Below, one piece after another: positions 1-7,977 of a stretch of 64,000 nucleotides of DNA. This DNA comes from an uncultured Dehalococcoidia bacterium. Lineage in GTDB: Bacteria; Chloroflexota; Dehalococcoidia; Lucifugimonadales; UBA3495. The translations under genes were made by a program, and so were the position numbers. The notes under the pieces were generated by a model. It saw only the letters and a program-made list of their open reading frames with translations, had not been told where the DNA came from and made no database searches. Every line of letters starts with the position of its first letter. The first letter of the stretch is position 1. The DNA lies in NCBI GenBank assembly GCA_951813535.1, contig OX638345.1, positions 4,270,608-4,334,607 on the forward strand. Reading direction: 5' to 3'.

Positions 1-441
1 CGCCAGGAACGCGGCAAAACCCAGGATATCGACGATCCCCGAAACAAACCGTGTGTCGGTGACCACCGGCAGCAACTCGAACCGGAATACCAGCCCCAGC
101 ACGAACGCCAGCACGAAGTTCGAAAGTGGGCCGGCCAGCGCCACCATTGACATCCCAAACCGTCCGTGCCGCAGGTTGTAAGGGTCCACCTGCACCGGCT
201 TGGCCCAGCCGAATCCCACCACCAGCAGCAGGATGAACCCCAGCAGGTCGATATGCTTGATGGGATTGAAGGTCAGTCGCCCCATGCGCCGGGCGGTGTC
301 ATCCCCTTCGATATGGGACGTCAGCGCGTGGCTGAACTCGTGGACGGTGAAGCCAATGATCAGGCCAACCAGCCCGATGCCGATCACCAGGACGAACGCG
401 GCCGGGTTCTCCCGGAGCAGATCGAGGCTCTGGAGGATCAC
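1..441 (-). CDS. Site-2 protease family (M50) membrane metalloprotease, partial
   Basis: Zinc metalloprotease that would cut substrates inside the membrane. I translated it from the sequence: 147 residues are visible and the C-terminus lies beyond position 1. A hydrophobic segment (about residues 16-33) runs into the zinc motif H34-E35-F-S-H38. It is followed by NPIKHID (59-65), a second hydrophobic stretch with a GWAKPVQV loop, and ALAGPLSNF, all typical of the short bacterial S2P-like group. The start is GTG at 441, which overlaps the stop of the upstream gene (GTGA), so the two are probably translationally coupled. The substrate cannot be told from sequence. Confidence 0.88.
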   Translation of the reverse strand, partial: MILQSLDLLRENPAAFVLVIGIGLVGLIIGFTVHEFSHALTSHIEGDDTARRMGRLTFNPIKHIDLLGFILLLVVGFGWAKPVQVDPYNLRHGRFGMSMVALAGPLSNFVLAFVLGLVFRFELLPVVTDTRFVSGIVDILGFAAFLA

Positions 442-1160
442 GTTGTAGCGCTTTCCAGCCCGGTCCGACCCCCGCGACGCCCCGCCGGCTGCGCGCGGGG
501 CATGGCCATCAGGTCCGCCTTGATGGCAGCCAGACCCTCAGCCCCATGGTCGTTGGCCTCAGCGACGACGGCCACCGCGCCGGCCTGACGCAGCCCGAGC
601 AGTTCGTTGGCGCTGGGCCGCGGCCCCACGCGTACGATCAGAAACTTCTCGGCGCGCCGGGCCGCGTCGGCAACCTGTCCAAGGTCAGGCAGCGTCCACG
701 GCCCGGTCATGGCGGACTTGTCCAGCACCAGGAAGTCCAGCGGCGTACCGGCCAGGATGCGCCACATGTGGTCGTCCACGTCGTCCGGGATGCGCGCGCC
801 GTGGGTCATCTGCGGATCGGCCAGGTCGACGGCGTCCACCAGTGCGCTGGCAAAGGGAGAAACCGTGAAGTCCGCGCCGGCGTCGTGCCAGGTCTTCACG
901 ACTTCCGGTTGCATCTGCGCCCCGCCGGCGCCCCAGATGCGGTCTCCTATCTCCGGCAGCGCGTCGGGTGTGATCCCGGGAGCGAATATGACCACCGCGT
1001 CGGCGGCCCCCGCCGCCGCGCCCAGCGCCGCCTCGATGTCGCCCGAGCAGCGGGCGATGAGCGCCATGCCCGGCAGTCGACCGGATTGTGTGGAGCCGAA
1101 TCCCAATGATGGGCCGCTACCCGCTTCAATCCGTTCCAACAGGCTGCGCAACTGCGTCAT
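438..1160 (-). CDS. Conserved hypothetical protein, TIM-barrel-like
   Basis: 240 residues with alternating hydrophobic strands and helices: ADAVVIFAP near residue 53, LDFLVLDKS near 145, KFLIVRVG near 175 and AVAVVAEAND near 197. This spacing resembles a (beta/alpha)8 barrel, but I recognise no family and see no clear catalytic motif. It overlaps the downstream M50 protease by 4 bp, so the two are probably one operon. The last 15 residues are Arg/Gly-rich and look disordered. A function is not assigned; the fold is inferred from the pattern only. Confidence 0.7.
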   Translation of the reverse strand: MTQLRSLLERIEAGSGPSLGFGSTQSGRLPGMALIARCSGDIEAALGAAAGAADAVVIFAPGITPDALPEIGDRIWGAGGAQMQPEVVKTWHDAGADFTVSPFASALVDAVDLADPQMTHGARIPDDVDDHMWRILAGTPLDFLVLDKSAMTGPWTLPDLGQVADAARRAEKFLIVRVGPRPSANELLGLRQAGAVAVVAEANDHGAEGLAAIKADLMAMPRAQPAGRRGGRTGLESATT

Positions 1161-1183
1161 TCCCGGACCTCCCTGACGTGAAA

Positions 1184-1209
1184 TAGGGGCGAATGATCAT
1201 TCGCCCCTA
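1184..1209. repeat. 26-bp perfect palindrome (AGGGGCGAATGATC family)
   Basis: Perfect palindrome whose left half is TAGGGGCGAATGA. It sits between the start of the TIM-barrel-like gene and the end of the MBL hydrolase gene. Related copies lie at 14963-14979 (half site), 20268-20289, 43462-43489 and 53459-53481. It could form a hairpin, but it has no T-run on either strand, so calling it a terminator is unproven. Confidence 0.85.
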
Positions 1210-1229
1210 CCGTGCCCACTATTGCGATC

Positions 1230-2102
1230 CTAAAGCGGTTGCCAGACCCGTTTGCTGTCCACGCGGGCGATCTTGCCGATCTGCTTGCCCGGCGGGAAGT
1301 GACCGGCGCAAATCACCCAGTCGCCTTCCTCGGCGGCGTCCAGCAATCGAGCGCGCGACGCGGCCGACTGCTCCTTGTCGGTGTCGACGCCGGCGCACCA
1401 GCTCGGCTCGGATACCTGGGCGATGGTGTGCAGCACGTCCCCCATGACCACGCCGCGCTGGCCGTTGGAGTTGATCAGCACCACCTGGTGACCCGGCGTG
1501 TGACCGGGCGCCAGCGCGATGGAGATTTCGTCGCTGATGGTGTGTTCCGGCTCCTCCAGAATCTGCTGCAGGCGCAGACGGCGCAGCGGCATCACCTGGC
1601 GGTCGATGTAGGGATACATCTGTCGGCCCTCTGCCGAGGTGAAGTAGTCATGGTCCGGCCGCGACATGACGTAGCGCGCCCGGCGGAAGTTCGGCGCCGG
1701 CATTCCGCCGGAGTAGCGCAGGTTCCAGCCCACGTGGTCGCCGTGCAGGTGGGTGTGGATGATGTAGTTCACCGAGTCGCTGGGGCCGACGTTGGTGTTG
1801 TTCACGCCCACGTTGGATTCCAGGTGTGGCCGAAGCTCTTCGTACAGGTTCCCGGTGACGTTGCCCCGGTCGGGGTGCGGGCCCGGGCCCATGCCCGTGT
1901 CCACCAGGATCACGTGCTCCGAGGTCTTGAGGAGGAACACGCCGTAATAAAGCTGGAGTTGGCCGTCTTCCAAGGTGTCCTGGTAATCCGCCCAGGCGGA
2001 ATCGGGGACGTCCGGGAACATCGCCGAGGGCTCGCGCGGCGGCGGCACCATGTCGATGACGGCGGTAACTTCAACGTTGCCGATGGTTGCTTGTTCTGCC
2101 AT
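1230..2102 (-). CDS. MBL-fold metallo-hydrolase
   Basis: Predicted two-metal hydrolase of the metallo-beta-lactamase fold, 290 residues and apparently complete. The metal motif HxHxDH is present as H118-L-H120-G-D122-H123. It is followed by APGHTPGH near residue 197, a GD motif in VVMGDVLH near 219, and AGHFPP near 265. The layout suits lactonase or general hydrolase members; the substrate is unknown. The start ATG at 2102 has a purine-rich stretch just upstream. apt lies upstream on the same strand with a 42-bp gap, so cotranscription is possible. Confidence 0.88.
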   Translation of the reverse strand: MAEQATIGNVEVTAVIDMVPPPREPSAMFPDVPDSAWADYQDTLEDGQLQLYYGVFLLKTSEHVILVDTGMGPGPHPDRGNVTGNLYEELRPHLESNVGVNNTNVGPSDSVNYIIHTHLHGDHVGWNLRYSGGMPAPNFRRARYVMSRPDHDYFTSAEGRQMYPYIDRQVMPLRRLRLQQILEEPEHTISDEISIALAPGHTPGHQVVLINSNGQRGVVMGDVLHTIAQVSEPSWCAGVDTDKEQSAASRARLLDAAEEGDWVICAGHFPPGKQIGKIARVDSKRVWQPL

Positions 2103-2144
2103 TGGGATATTCCTCCTGAGTACGCGGCAAATGGCCCCGGCGGC

Positions 2145-2675
2145 CTATTCGTCGACTTCAAATGTGACCAATGAAAAAAGGTCATAGTCGGCCAGCGCTT
2201 CCCGGCCTCCCAGACCAATCAGTTCAATTACAACGCCTATGCCGGCGGTCGTGCCACCGGCCTTTTCAATCAACTTTGCCGCCGCTTCGAGACTGCCCCC
2301 GGTCGCAACCAGGTCGTCTATGATCAGCACCCGGCCCCCCTGTGGCACGTCTTCAGCGTGTACTTCCAAGGATGCCTGCCCGTATTCCAGGCTGTACTCA
2401 TAGGACAACGTCGCACCGGGAAGCTTGCCCGCTTTGCGCAGCAATACCAGCGGCAACCCCATCCGAGCAGCCATCGGCGCGGCGAAGATGAACCCACGGG
2501 AATCGACGGCTGCGAGACAATCCACATCCGTCGGGCCCGCCAACTTCACCATCTGGTCGATGGTCTCGTTGAATGCCTCCGGCGACAGCAGCAGCGAGGT
2601 GATGTCCTTGAACTGCACCCCATGGATGGGGAAGTCGGGCACGTTTCGGATATGTTCGGCAAGATCGATAGGCAT
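2145..2675 (-). CDS. apt: Adenine phosphoribosyltransferase
   Basis: Salvages adenine to AMP using PRPP, in the cytoplasm. At 176 residues it has the usual length. The opening matches APT (DLAEHIRNVPDFPIHGVQFKDI), SRGFIFAAP lies near residue 60, and the PRPP-binding motif VLIIDDLVATGGS lies near 118-130. The start ATG at 2675 follows a good minus-strand promoter (-35 TTGACT, 17-bp spacer, -10 TAGACT at 2733-2761). The MBL hydrolase gene follows 42 bp downstream. Confidence 0.95.
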   Translation of the reverse strand: MPIDLAEHIRNVPDFPIHGVQFKDITSLLLSPEAFNETIDQMVKLAGPTDVDCLAAVDSRGFIFAAPMAARMGLPLVLLRKAGKLPGATLSYEYSLEYGQASLEVHAEDVPQGGRVLIIDDLVATGGSLEAAAKLIEKAGGTTAGIGVVIELIGLGGREALADYDLFSLVTFEVDE

Positions 2676-2732
2676 AGAGTTGACGCCAGCACCCGCCGCT
2701 CCGTCTATGCGATCCGCAGCGAGGCGGAAATT

Positions 2733-2761
2733 AGTCTATTAGCAGCCGATGGTACAGTCAA
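2733..2761 (-). promoter_or_regulatory. Sigma-70-like promoter of apt
   Basis: On the minus strand a -35 TTGACT (2756-2761) and a -10 TAGACT (2733-2738) are separated by 17 bp. The -10 ends 57 bp before the apt start. The right edge is close to the MITE-like element that begins at 2775. Confidence 0.55.
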
Positions 2762-2774
2762 CCGCCGACGCGCC

Positions 2775-2919
2775 CAGGGCCTTTCCAAAGTCCCGGATGG
2801 CGGCCTTTCACCCCGAACCGTCATACCGGCGAAAGCCGGTATCCAGAACATTCCGAACGCAACGACTTCCTGGATTCCCGCTTCCGTGAGAATGACGTAT
2901 TAACTTTGGCAATGCCCTG
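2775..2919. mobile_element. MITE-like element A (145 bp) with 9-bp target duplication
   Basis: Left end CAGGGCCTTTCCAAAGT (2775-2791) and right end, read inverted, CAGGGCATTGCCAAAGT (2903-2919) match at 15 of 17 positions. The flanks CGACGCGCC (2766-2774) and CGACGTGCC (2920-2928) match at 8 of 9, as expected for an aged target duplication. Inside is a GTCATACC/GGTATCCAG...GGATTCCC/GAATGACG inverted repeat (2820-2897). There is no coding capacity. Elements B (41296) and C (58028) share the ends, length and flank duplication. Confidence 0.8.
2820..2897. repeat. REP-like inverted repeat (GTCATxCC / GGxATCCAG type)
   Basis: CGTCATACCGGCGAAAGCCG followed by GTATCCAG, then an inverted GGATTCCCGCTTCCGTGAGA ending in ATGACG. 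The same module lies in element B (about 41320-41396), and half copies lie at 48439-48470 and 50703-50757. It is nested inside MITE-like element A. Confidence 0.75.
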
Positions 2920-2932
2920 CGACGTGCCGGGC

Positions 2933-3658
2933 CTACTCTCCCGACTGCCGCCGGGCCAGTTCCTCTTCCAGTTGGCGTACCCGTTCCACTACAGCGTCAC
3001 GCTGGGCGATCGCGGCGTCCCGCTGAGCTTTCACCTCGGTCAATTCCGGCAGATACTCGCCCGTGTCCGGATCCCAGAAGCGCAACCTCTCATCGTCCCA
3101 GTGAAGTTCCAGGCCCAGAGCAGCGCTGTATCCGCGGATCACACCATCCGTCCCGCTGGTGACCTCAATCGGTTCGTAAGCATCACCAACCAGCCGGTCG
3201 CCAGCCAGCGCCGCGTCATGATAGCGCCCGCCCGTGTGGTCAAACCGCCAGGACTCCGCCACACCGTAGCCGGCGTAGATGTCCCGCTTGTCGGTGTAGT
3301 CGCGCCGGCCGGTGCTCTTGGACGCCACTTCCAACACAAAGTCAGGCGGCTTTCCAATTTCGCTTATGGCGTATCCGTTGCTTTCCGTGATTTCCGCCGG
3401 GGGGATCTCCAGCCCGGTCGCCACCATGCAGTCCGGCTTGGGGGCGTTGGGGATCTCGCTGGGGGAATAGCAGAGATAGCCCTCACCTCCGACAAATACG
3501 TCCGGACGGGAGCTGAAATGGTCCTCCAGGATCACATAGGCACGGCTGATGTACGGGAACTGCTCGATCATATCGGGCGACACCGGCGGGTCGGGCAGCC
3601 AGGTCAGGCGGGGAGGCTGACCTTCGGCACCTATCTGCGAAGCGGGTTTGGTTGTCAT
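2933..3658 (-). CDS. Uma2 family (DUF820) nuclease-like protein
   Basis: 241 residues, PD-(D/E)XK-type fold predicted from family knowledge; the biological role is unknown. The probable active site is D76 (PKPDC), E110 (FVLEVAS) and K124 (DKRDIYAGYGV), followed by ESWRFDHTGGRY. The C-terminal 35 residues form a charged coiled coil (AQRDAAIAQRDAVVERVRQL). I chose ATG 3658 because paralogues at 31183 and 36402 begin alike; the frame runs open further upstream without homology. It belongs to the long subfamily also seen at 17841, 31183 and 36402. Lies 65 bp after yraN. Confidence 0.88.
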   Translation of the reverse strand: MTTKPASQIGAEGQPPRLTWLPDPPVSPDMIEQFPYISRAYVILEDHFSSRPDVFVGGEGYLCYSPSEIPNAPKPDCMVATGLEIPPAEITESNGYAISEIGKPPDFVLEVASKSTGRRDYTDKRDIYAGYGVAESWRFDHTGGRYHDAALAGDRLVGDAYEPIEVTSGTDGVIRGYSAALGLELHWDDERLRFWDPDTGEYLPELTEVKAQRDAAIAQRDAVVERVRQLEEELARRQSGE

Positions 3659-3723
3659 GATGGGCCTCTTGGCGCGACAAATCACACGGTGGAGACTGGC
3701 AGGATTGTAGCACTGGCCGCCAG

Positions 3724-4128
3724 CTATTCCGAAACCACGCTTGTCATGTGTTCTATGCCCAGCACCCGTCGTCCCGCTCCCAACCGGATGGCCACCAGGT
3801 CGATGCGCCAGTCGGGGTCTGCGCCGGCTTCTGAACACTGGGCCAGGAAGTCCTGCGCCGCCAGGATGAGATGCCGCGCCTTGGCCTCGGTCAACGACTC
3901 TTCCGGCCCGCCGTAGGCGCCGCTCCGGCGGGTGCGCACCTCCACGAAAACCCACTCCCGCCCGTCGCGGGCGACCAGGTCGATCTCTCCCCACCGGCAG
4001 CGATAGTTGGTCGCAACGACCCGGTACCCCTGGGCCTCAAGGTGATGGCGCGCCAACTCCTCGCCAATCGCTCCGATCCGGTGCGAGGAGAGATCAGAAT
4101 GCTTCCGACGATCATCGGGTGTCGGCAT
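3724..4128 (-). CDS. YraN family (UPF0102) endonuclease-like protein
   Basis: 134 residues, about the family length. Shows the conserved pattern GEELARHHLEAQGYRVVATN then WGEIDLVARDG (E48, D50) and FVEVRTRRS (E63). The usual lysine of the EVK motif is arginine here. The family has a Holliday-junction-resolvase/PD-(D/E)XK fold and unknown cellular role. ATG 4128 lies inside the last 17 bp of rnhB, giving coupled translation. The rnhB-yraN pair is a common bacterial neighbourhood, which supports both calls. Confidence 0.9.
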   Translation of the reverse strand: MPTPDDRRKHSDLSSHRIGAIGEELARHHLEAQGYRVVATNYRCRWGEIDLVARDGREWVFVEVRTRRSGAYGGPEESLTEAKARHLILAAQDFLAQCSEAGADPDWRIDLVAIRLGAGRRVLGIEHMTSVVSE

Positions 4129-4753
4129 CGGAGAGCAGCCGTCCCTGTCGCAGCGGGCTGAAGGAGCGTCTATGCATGGGGCATGGGCCCAGTTCCGACA
4201 AGCAACGCAGGTGCGCGCGCGTCGCATAGCCCTTGTGCCTGGCAAACCCGTATCCCGGGTAGCAACCCTCTGCCCGAACCATCAGATCATCGCGGGCAAC
4301 CTTCGCCAGGATGCTGGCTGCGGCTATGGACAACGATCTCCCGTCGCCCTTGACCACGGTCTGGTGCGGCAGCGGACTCTCCTTGATCGGCACCCAGTCC
4401 ATGAGCAGCGCGTCGGGAGCCGGCTTCAACCGCTCCACGGCGGTCAGCATCGCCTGTATCACCGCGTTCCCGATTCCAATGCGGTCGATGCCCTCGGAGT
4501 CGATTAACTCCACCGCGCAGGCCAGGGCGTTCTCGCGTACCAGTTTTGCGGCTTCCGTCCGCCGTCGCTCCGACAGCCGCTTGCTGTCGTCGATTGCCGC
4601 CAGCCACGGCTCATCACCCGTCAGGTCCGGAGGCAGAATCACCGCGGCCGCCGCCACCGGCCCGGCCAGCGGCCCGCGTCCGGCCTCGTCCACGCCGGCG
4701 ATCAGGTGATAGCCCTGGAGACGGAATTCCGCTTCCAGGGACAGGTCAGGCAT
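4112..4753 (-). CDS. rnhB: Ribonuclease HII
   Basis: Removes RNA from RNA-DNA hybrids and misincorporated ribonucleotides. 213 residues, usual length. Diagnostic motifs are IAGVDEAGRGPLAGP (D22, E23), DDSKRLS near residue 56, VVKGDGRSLSIAAASILAKV near 134-153, and YGFARHKGYATRAHL near the C-terminus. ATG 4753 overlaps the end of mnmA by 8 bp, and the stop overlaps yraN. The frame is open upstream but shares no homology there. Confidence 0.95.
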   Translation of the reverse strand: MPDLSLEAEFRLQGYHLIAGVDEAGRGPLAGPVAAAAVILPPDLTGDEPWLAAIDDSKRLSERRRTEAAKLVRENALACAVELIDSEGIDRIGIGNAVIQAMLTAVERLKPAPDALLMDWVPIKESPLPHQTVVKGDGRSLSIAAASILAKVARDDLMVRAEGCYPGYGFARHKGYATRAHLRCLSELGPCPMHRRSFSPLRQGRLLSDADTR

Positions 4754-5888
4754 TGACCAGCGCGGTGTCCGCGATTTCGGCAGGCGTCGCCGGCTCGTGG
4801 CCGGCGATGGCTCCTCCACCCAGCACGGTATCGCCCTGGTAGAACACCGCCGCCTGCCCCGGGGTGATCGCCCGTTGCGGTTCCCGGAACCGCACCAGCG
4901 CGCCGCCACCGACGGCAGTCACCGTCGCCGGAGCCTCCGCGAACTTGTAGCGTATCTTGACCGTCACATCCACTGGCCCGACCGGAGGAACGCCGGACAC
5001 CCACGAGACCGGATCGGCGTACAGCGTGTCATGGTACAGGTCCGTTTCGGACCCGATCACCACGTTGCGCGTGTCCGGTTCCAGCCGGATCACAAACCGC
5101 GGCGGCCCGCCGGAAAGCCCGAGGCCGCGCCGCTGCCCCACGGTGAAATACTGGATGCCCTCATGCTGGCCCAGCACGTTGCCCTCGGCGTCCACGATGT
5201 CGCCAGGTCGCTCGTCGGTGCGCTCGCGCAGGAATTCGCGGTAGTCGCCAGTGGGAATGAAGCAGATGTCCTGGCTGTCCGGCTTGTCCGCGTTGGGGAA
5301 GCCGGCCTCCTCCGCCAGCCGCCGTATCTCCGCCTTCGGATAATGACCCACGGGCATCAGCGTCGCCGCCAACTGCTCCTGCCGCATCCCGAACAGCACG
5401 TAGGACTGGTCCTTGTCGGCGTCCGCGCCGCGGCGCAAAGCCCACTGACCCAGTCCGTCCGGTTCGATGCGGGCGTAGTGCCCGGTGGCGACATGGGACG
5501 CCTGCAGCATCCGGGCCCGCTGCGCCAGGAAGCTGAACTTGATCTTGTCGTTGCAGGCGATGCACGGGTGCGGCGTCCGACCGTTCTCGTACTCCCGCCG
5601 GAAATAGTCGATGACGAAGGCGCGGAACTCCCGCTGCACGTTCAGCACGTAGTGGGGCACACCCAGGATGCGGCAAACCGCCCGCGCATCCTCCACGTCG
5701 TCAAGGGTGCAGCAGCCCCGGTAATACTCGGGCAGGTCGGCCTGATCGATGTCGTACAACTTCATCGTCACGCCGATGACGTCGTAGCCCTCCCGGTGCA
5801 GCAGCAAGGCAGCCACCGAAGAGTCCACGCCGCCGCTCATGGCGACGACGACGCGATTGGGTATCGTGGGGTTGGAAACAGCACTCAT
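4746..5888 (-). CDS. mnmA: tRNA 2-thiouridine(34) synthase MnmA
   Basis: Thiolates the wobble uridine of Glu, Gln and Lys tRNAs. 380 residues, full length. The PP-loop ATP motif SGGVDSS is at 18-24, the catalytic cysteines are expected at C112 (CIACND) and C209 (SQDICF), and GQRRGLG lies near 250. The stop overlaps rnhB by 8 bp, which starts the compact run mnmA-rnhB-yraN. The start ATG 5888 precedes the first conserved strand by about 10 residues. Confidence 0.96.
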   Translation of the reverse strand: MSAVSNPTIPNRVVVAMSGGVDSSVAALLLHREGYDVIGVTMKLYDIDQADLPEYYRGCCTLDDVEDARAVCRILGVPHYVLNVQREFRAFVIDYFRREYENGRTPHPCIACNDKIKFSFLAQRARMLQASHVATGHYARIEPDGLGQWALRRGADADKDQSYVLFGMRQEQLAATLMPVGHYPKAEIRRLAEEAGFPNADKPDSQDICFIPTGDYREFLRERTDERPGDIVDAEGNVLGQHEGIQYFTVGQRRGLGLSGGPPRFVIRLEPDTRNVVIGSETDLYHDTLYADPVSWVSGVPPVGPVDVTVKIRYKFAEAPATVTAVGGGALVRFREPQRAITPGQAAVFYQGDTVLGGGAIAGHEPATPAEIADTALVNA

Positions 5889-5968
5889 ACTTCAATTGTC
5901 GTCTGAAGCAACCCAGTCGTCAAACCCCGGTTTGGCTCCGAAAGAGGCTCTGGCCAGGCCGGCGGCGC

Positions 5969-6373
5969 CTAGCCACGCTGCCGCGCGGGAACCCCGGTCA
6001 TGGCGTCAATCACCGGCGCCAGATGCTTGGACGCATTGCGCAGGGCAACAGCCGTCAATGCCAACTCGTTGGACGAATAGCCGTCCGGCAGCCAATAAGC
6101 AATCAGGTCGTCCTTCTCCATGACCAAAATCGCATCTGTCAGGGCCCTTCCAAACGTGAGCGTATCGGTCTTGGCGCAATATCCGTCGTTGGTTTCCAGC
6201 GGCAAGTACGCGCTGATCCCCAGGACTTCAAGCTCGACGGGGTCGTATGCGTCCTCCAAATGGCGAACGATGACGCCGCAATCATCAGGCAGGTCCGCGC
6301 CAAAGTGGCTGCGAACTTGAGAGGACAAGAAAACCGCATCATCCTCCGGCGTGTAGAACAATTCCAGGCTCAT
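5969..6373 (-). CDS. DUF2283-like small protein, possible antitoxin partner
   Basis: 134 residues. The first half reads LELFYTPEDDAVFLSS, then GVIVRHLEDAYDPVELEVLG, which resembles the DUF2283 pattern (YDPEADALYI ... GVIVDxD ... GIEIL). The second half is acidic and helical. ATG 6373 overlaps the stop of the upstream DUF4258-like gene by 4 bp, so the two are made together. DUF2283 proteins often sit beside DUF4258 proteins in toxin-antitoxin-like pairs; that role is inferred. It ends 80 bp before mnmA on the same strand. Confidence 0.65.
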   Translation of the reverse strand: MSLELFYTPEDDAVFLSSQVRSHFGADLPDDCGVIVRHLEDAYDPVELEVLGISAYLPLETNDGYCAKTDTLTFGRALTDAILVMEKDDLIAYWLPDGYSSNELALTAVALRNASKHLAPVIDAMTGVPARQRG

Positions 6374-6609
6374 AGCCGCTCCTCCACGTCGCCCAGACAT
6401 TTGTCGCGAAACCATGACAGGTCGCCGGCTAGCCATTTTCTCGTTGCCATGCTGTCGATGTAAGCGGTCGCTATTATTTCGTCATCCATTGAGACCCCCA
6501 CCCTCATGAGGTAGGACTTGCCTCCGTGTCGAATAGATCCCCAATATGTTCGGCTTTCCCTGCCGCCCTGTTGTCGTGCTACACACCTGAAAATCCATTG
6601 ATCCAGCAC
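6370..6609 (-). CDS. DUF4258-like protein, possible toxin partner
   Basis: Conserved-looking core HVLDQWIFRC, then YWGSIRHGGKSYLMRVGVS, EIIATAYIDS and RKWLAGDLSWF. This looks like a small RelE/DUF4258-type protein in which a histidine-containing helix is followed by a strand-rich core; the assignment is tentative. The start is unresolved. GTG 6609 gives 79 residues, but the frame stays open to 6825 and in-frame homology may reach about 6640. A TACAAT -10-like box lies upstream at about 6705 on the minus strand. The stop overlaps the DUF2283-like start (ATGA). Confidence 0.5.
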   Translation of the reverse strand: MLDQWIFRCVARQQGGRESRTYWGSIRHGGKSYLMRVGVSMDDEIIATAYIDSMATRKWLAGDLSWFRDKCLGDVEERL

Positions 6610-6950
6610 ATGCGCTATGTTTACTGCCGTAGCGTATGGACGTTCCTGTGCTCTTTCACGTCTCAGGTGATTGCTAACCGTCCGCGTACTGTCCCCTGCG
6701 GTAATTGTAGCTGGCAACCGCCCTTCGACGGGCGCGGGATCGGGCGGAAAATCGTCCTCAGCGCGTGGCAATTCTTGTCGTCCCAAATCTCCAACGCATC
6801 GGCGCCTGCCAGTGCCCCGACGCACTGGACCAACCGTCGTCGCGAAAAGCGACGTCCTTGGGCTGCTTGCTACCAGTATTTCAGTAGTATAGCATCGGCC
6901 CCGTTCAGCCAGCCGAACCCATTCCTGCGTACCACCACGGAGGCAACCCC

Positions 6951-7904
6951 ATGCCCGTCACCTTTGGATGCTCGCTGCCCAGCCGGGGAGCCATGGCCTC
7001 TCCCGACAACCTGCGCAGCCTCGCCCAGCGCGCCGAGGACCTGTCCTTCGACCACGTCTGGGTCAGCGACCACATCATCATCCCCCACGAGGTCTCGTCC
7101 TTCTATCCCTACGCCGCCGACGGCGTGGCGCCCTTCCAGCGGGACAACACCTACTTCGAGCCCCTGGCCGCGTTGAACTTCCTCGCCGGCTGCACCACCC
7201 GCGTCCGGCTGGGCACCCACGTGCTCATCCTGCCTTACCGCAACCCCGTGCTCACCGCCAAGATCCTCGCCACCCTCGACGTGCTCAGCGGCGGCCGCCT
7301 GATCCTGGGCGCCGGCGTCGGCTGGATGGAGGAGGAGTTCCAGGCCATGGGCCTCGACACCTACGCCCAGCGCGGCCAGGTAACCGACGAGTACATTCAG
7401 ATCTTCAAGGAACTCTGGACCTCCGACAACCCCGAGTTCCACGGCGAGCACTACGACATCAGCGGCGCCGGTTTCCTCCCCAAGCCCGTGCAGAAGCCGC
7501 ACCCACCCATCTGGATCGGCGGCCACACCAACCCGGCCATCCGCCGCGCCGCCACCCTGGGCGACGGCTGGATGCCCATCGGCCTGCGCCCGCCGGCCAT
7601 CCTCGAGCCCGAGGAACTGGCGGAGAAGATCGCCCGCCTGCGCCGGGTCAGCGCCCGCGCCGGCCGCGACGAAAACGCCGTGGACCTGGTCTTCAGCACC
7701 GACTGCGTGTTCCACGACGCGCCGCAGTCCGACCGCCGCCTGGTATCCGGCATCCCCGAGCAGATCGCCGCCGACCTCCGCCAGTACCAGGACCTGGGCG
7801 TGCAGCACTTCATCTTCAGCTTTCCCGCCGAAACCGCCGCCCAGCAGCAGGAAGCCATGGAGCGCTTCTCTCGCGAGGTCATGCCGCTCATCCCCAACGA
7901 TTAA
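6951..7904 (+). CDS. LLM class flavin-dependent oxidoreductase (F420-type)
   Basis: Luciferase-like monooxygenase fold, 317 residues. Motifs: FDHVWVSDHIIIP near residue 32, RVRLGTHVLILPYRNPV near 83-98, LSGGRLILGAGVGWMEEEF near 110-128, and the flavin or F420 loop PHPPIWIGGHTNPAIRRAA near 183-200. It most resembles the TIGR03619 F420-dependent group; the substrate is unknown. A strong RBS GGAGG lies 10 bp before ATG 6951. Convergent with the APH-fold gene, with a hairpin at 7944-7973 between them. One of five LLM genes in the window. Confidence 0.92.
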   Translation: MPVTFGCSLPSRGAMASPDNLRSLAQRAEDLSFDHVWVSDHIIIPHEVSSFYPYAADGVAPFQRDNTYFEPLAALNFLAGCTTRVRLGTHVLILPYRNPVLTAKILATLDVLSGGRLILGAGVGWMEEEFQAMGLDTYAQRGQVTDEYIQIFKELWTSDNPEFHGEHYDISGAGFLPKPVQKPHPPIWIGGHTNPAIRRAATLGDGWMPIGLRPPAILEPEELAEKIARLRRVSARAGRDENAVDLVFSTDCVFHDAPQSDRRLVSGIPEQIAADLRQYQDLGVQHFIFSFPAETAAQQQEAMERFSREVMPLIPND

Positions 7905-7943
7905 CGCTGGCCGTGTTCGACCGCTTCCCGGTTTGATCAAGTC

Positions 7944-7973
7944 GCCCTCGCCGGCTGTTGCGTCGGCGAGGGC
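7944..7973. terminator. Hairpin between convergent genes
   Basis: Arms GCCCTCGCCG (7944-7953) and CGGCGAGGGC (7964-7973) form a perfect 10-bp stem with a 10-bp loop. It lies 39 bp after the LLM stop and 4 bp from the stop of the convergent APH-fold gene. No T-run follows, so it may work with Rho or as a simple end-protecting hairpin. Confidence 0.55.
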
Positions 7974-7977
7974 TCAG

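Noticed and set aside
6137-6155. CAGGGCCCTTCCAAAC inside the DUF2283-like gene, similar to the MITE end
   Set aside because: It has one copy only, no inverted partner at about 145 bp and no flank duplication, and it lies within a coding frame.
6870-7940. A 356-codon minus-strand open frame opposite the first LLM gene
   Set aside because: Composition is Gly/Ala/Val-rich with no motif, while the plus strand encodes a complete LLM protein with an RBS.
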